From assembly GCF_014696825.1 (NCBI RefSeq), contig NZ_JACJQU010000003.1, positions 62,001 to 126,000 of the forward strand: 64,000 nucleotides of DNA, in the 5' to 3' direction. The first letter of the stretch is position 1. Each line of letters begins with the position of its first letter. Position numbers and translations under genes: made by a program. The notes under the pieces are model-generated. The model saw only the letters and a list, made by a program, of their open reading frames with translations. It searched no databases and was not told the DNA's origin. The stretch is from Anabaena sphaerica FACHB-251. GTDB taxonomy: Bacteria; Cyanobacteriota; Cyanobacteriia; Cyanobacteriales; Nostocaceae. Positions 63,701 through 64,000 of this stretch are shown here, piece by piece.

Positions 63701-64000
63701 CCAGACCCTACAAAACTTATACAATCATCTCATTTTGTCGCCGCTTCCACTCCCATAGAAAATAAACTGGCTGAAATTTGGATGGAGGTACTTGGTATTA
63801 ACAAAGTCGGTATTCATGACAATTTCTTTGAGTTGGGTGGACATTCTTTATTAGCTACTCAGGTAATTTCCCAAGTGCGAAAAGCATTAGGGGTAGAAAT
63901 ACCACTATGTTATTTATTTGCAACACCCACAGTAGCTGGACTTGCCAAACATATAGAAAAGGCAATTAATGAAAAAACAGAATTAAATTCATTGCCTTTA
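60737..64000 (+). CDS. NRPS module C-A(Gly)-PCP, continuing past the window end
   Basis: An open frame of at least 1088 codons without stop. It starts MKDINERIAALSPEQRALFE, a short helical N-terminus that looks like a docking segment. The condensation domain (about 45-480) has HHIISDG at about 173 and is an ordinary peptide-bond former. The adenylation domain (about 490-1000) has YTSGSTGKPKG at about 646; its pocket residues read D-I-L-Q-L-G-L-I-W, the standard glycine code, taken from FDIAGLE, VMQATPATW, VLCGGEAL, NLYGPTETTIW. The carrier has DNFFELGGHSLLATQ at about 1030. The last residues are a linker, so more domains or genes follow. The start is 6 bp after the monooxygenase stop. Confidence 0.95.
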   Translation, partial: MKDINERIAALSPEQRALFEMRLKQKNLQIKKSTSIPKRTASDILTLSLSQERLWLLHQLQPDTPLYNESSLLHLTGVLNTIALQKSINEIIKRHEILRTSFQVVDEQTLQIIDPKVTFKLTNIELPTYSETEVNQIVTEKARQAFDLSQAPLFRGMLIRISEQEHILLLTKHHIISDGWSWQIFYRELAALYQGFCQNIPAKLPELPIQYADFARWQKQDLQEKSHQLNYWKQKLKDAPPILNLPTDYPRPAQQSFQGARTTIIIPQILTDALKSFSQQEGVTLFMVLLAAFKTLLYRYTGQTDLSVGTPVANRTHSEIENLLGCFVNTLVLRTDVSGELSFKELVKRVRETALAAYTHQELPFEQLVKELQPERTLSHTPLFQVMFVFQDAPMLVLQMPNLTLAPLIIDNGSAKFDLTLYVEDTKQELIGFLEYNTDLFHADTVNRMVGHLQTLLEGVVANSQQSLCDLPLLTASERYQLLEEWNNTQVDYPQDQCIHQLFEAQVEKTPDAVAVVFDNQQLTYQEVNTKANQLAHYLQKLGVKPEVLVGICVERSLEMIIAILAVLKAGGAYIPLDPAFPQQRLALMLEDSQALILLSQKHLIESLSTHKAQIICLDQDWENIATQEITNPKVKVKSDNLIYTIYTSGSTGKPKGVQIIHSNVVNFLTAIQQELHLTHADSLLSVTTLSFDIAGLEIFLPLIIGAKLILVSREVATDGIQLLQQLNNTSTTVMQATPATWRMLLDAGWQGKSRLKVLCGGEALPQNLAEKLSSRSAQLWNLYGPTETTIWSTIHQIQDPKQTIPIGRPLANTQIYILDKSLQPVPVGVTGEIYIGGAGVARGYFNRPELTQEKFIANPFSDNPGEKLYKTGDLGRYLANGEIEYLGRIDYQIKMRGFRIELSEIETIINQHLSIQTNIVVLREDTPGNKTLVAYLTLQPEHSLTIEELRRFLESQLPGYMIPSAFVILETLPLTPNGKIDRASLPAPDPTKLIQSSHFVAASTPIENKLAEIWMEVLGINKVGIHDNFFELGGHSLLATQVISQVRKALGVEIPLCYLFATPTVAGLAKHIEKAINEKTELNSLPL

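Noticed and set aside
62719-63701. Minus-strand frames inside the last NRPS
   Set aside because: They are shadows of the open plus-strand NRPS frame, which shows full domain motifs.

Overview
The window reads as a chromosomal segment from a filamentous, probably heterocyst-forming cyanobacterium (Nostocales). The evidence is AT-rich DNA sprinkled with the cyanobacterial octamer GCGATCGC, a naturally split DnaE carrying the C-terminal half of the DnaE intein, a pheophorbide a oxygenase-type Rieske protein, a PAP/fibrillin protein, AMIN domains on a TonB-dependent receptor, and many short tandem and palindromic intergenic repeats of the kind that accumulate in these genomes. No species can be named from the sequence alone. 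Layout: 1-21.4 kb is mainly housekeeping and small accessory genes: L,D-transpeptidase, ComFB-like and M23 peptidase genes, cobL, a sugar-nucleotide-dependent transferase-like gene, an AAA-less M41 peptidase, alaS, a MazF-type toxin-antitoxin pair, an orphan HicB, a Uma2 gene and the remnant of a second, a VanZ-methyltransferase pair, an LpxB-related gene, a family 4 uracil-DNA glycosylase, two divergent RodZ-type genes and gatA. From 19.3 to 30.7 kb lies a signalling block: a hybrid histidine kinase, a receiver-only regulator coupled to a membrane histidine kinase, and a giant soluble hybrid kinase with twelve near-identical 92-residue HAMP-type units. From 30.9 to 39.2 kb are the Rieske oxygenase and fibrillin pair, dnaE-C, and small metabolic genes (NADAR, HAD phosphatase, NagB-type deaminase). 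The accessory core is 39.2-64.0 kb, made of two divergent transcription units that share a 691-bp regulatory region (47533-48223). The leftward unit looks like a siderophore transport operon: TonB-dependent receptor, iron-complex binding lipoprotein, DUF1636 protein, and two ABC half-transporters whose motifs complement each other as a heterodimer. The rightward unit is a lipopeptide assembly line: fatty acyl-AMP ligase-ACP-C-A-PCP, a UGT-type glycosyltransferase, a KS-AT-KR-ACP polyketide synthase, a luciferase-like monooxygenase, and a C-A-PCP module that runs off the window end. Reading the adenylation pockets by eye gives the standard threonine code for the first module and the standard glycine code for the second. 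The AT has the malonyl-type HAFH motif. If the genes act in map order, the early chain would be fatty acyl-Thr, extended by one ketoreduced malonate to a statine-like unit, then Gly. Sugar and hydroxyl decoration by the neighbouring enzymes is an inference. The release domain lies outside the window. A recurring theme is intergenic repeats that have entered coding sequence: in frame inside the LpxB-related protein, twice in the KS-AT linker of the polyketide synthase, and as the C-terminal ends of the methyltransferase and of RodZ.
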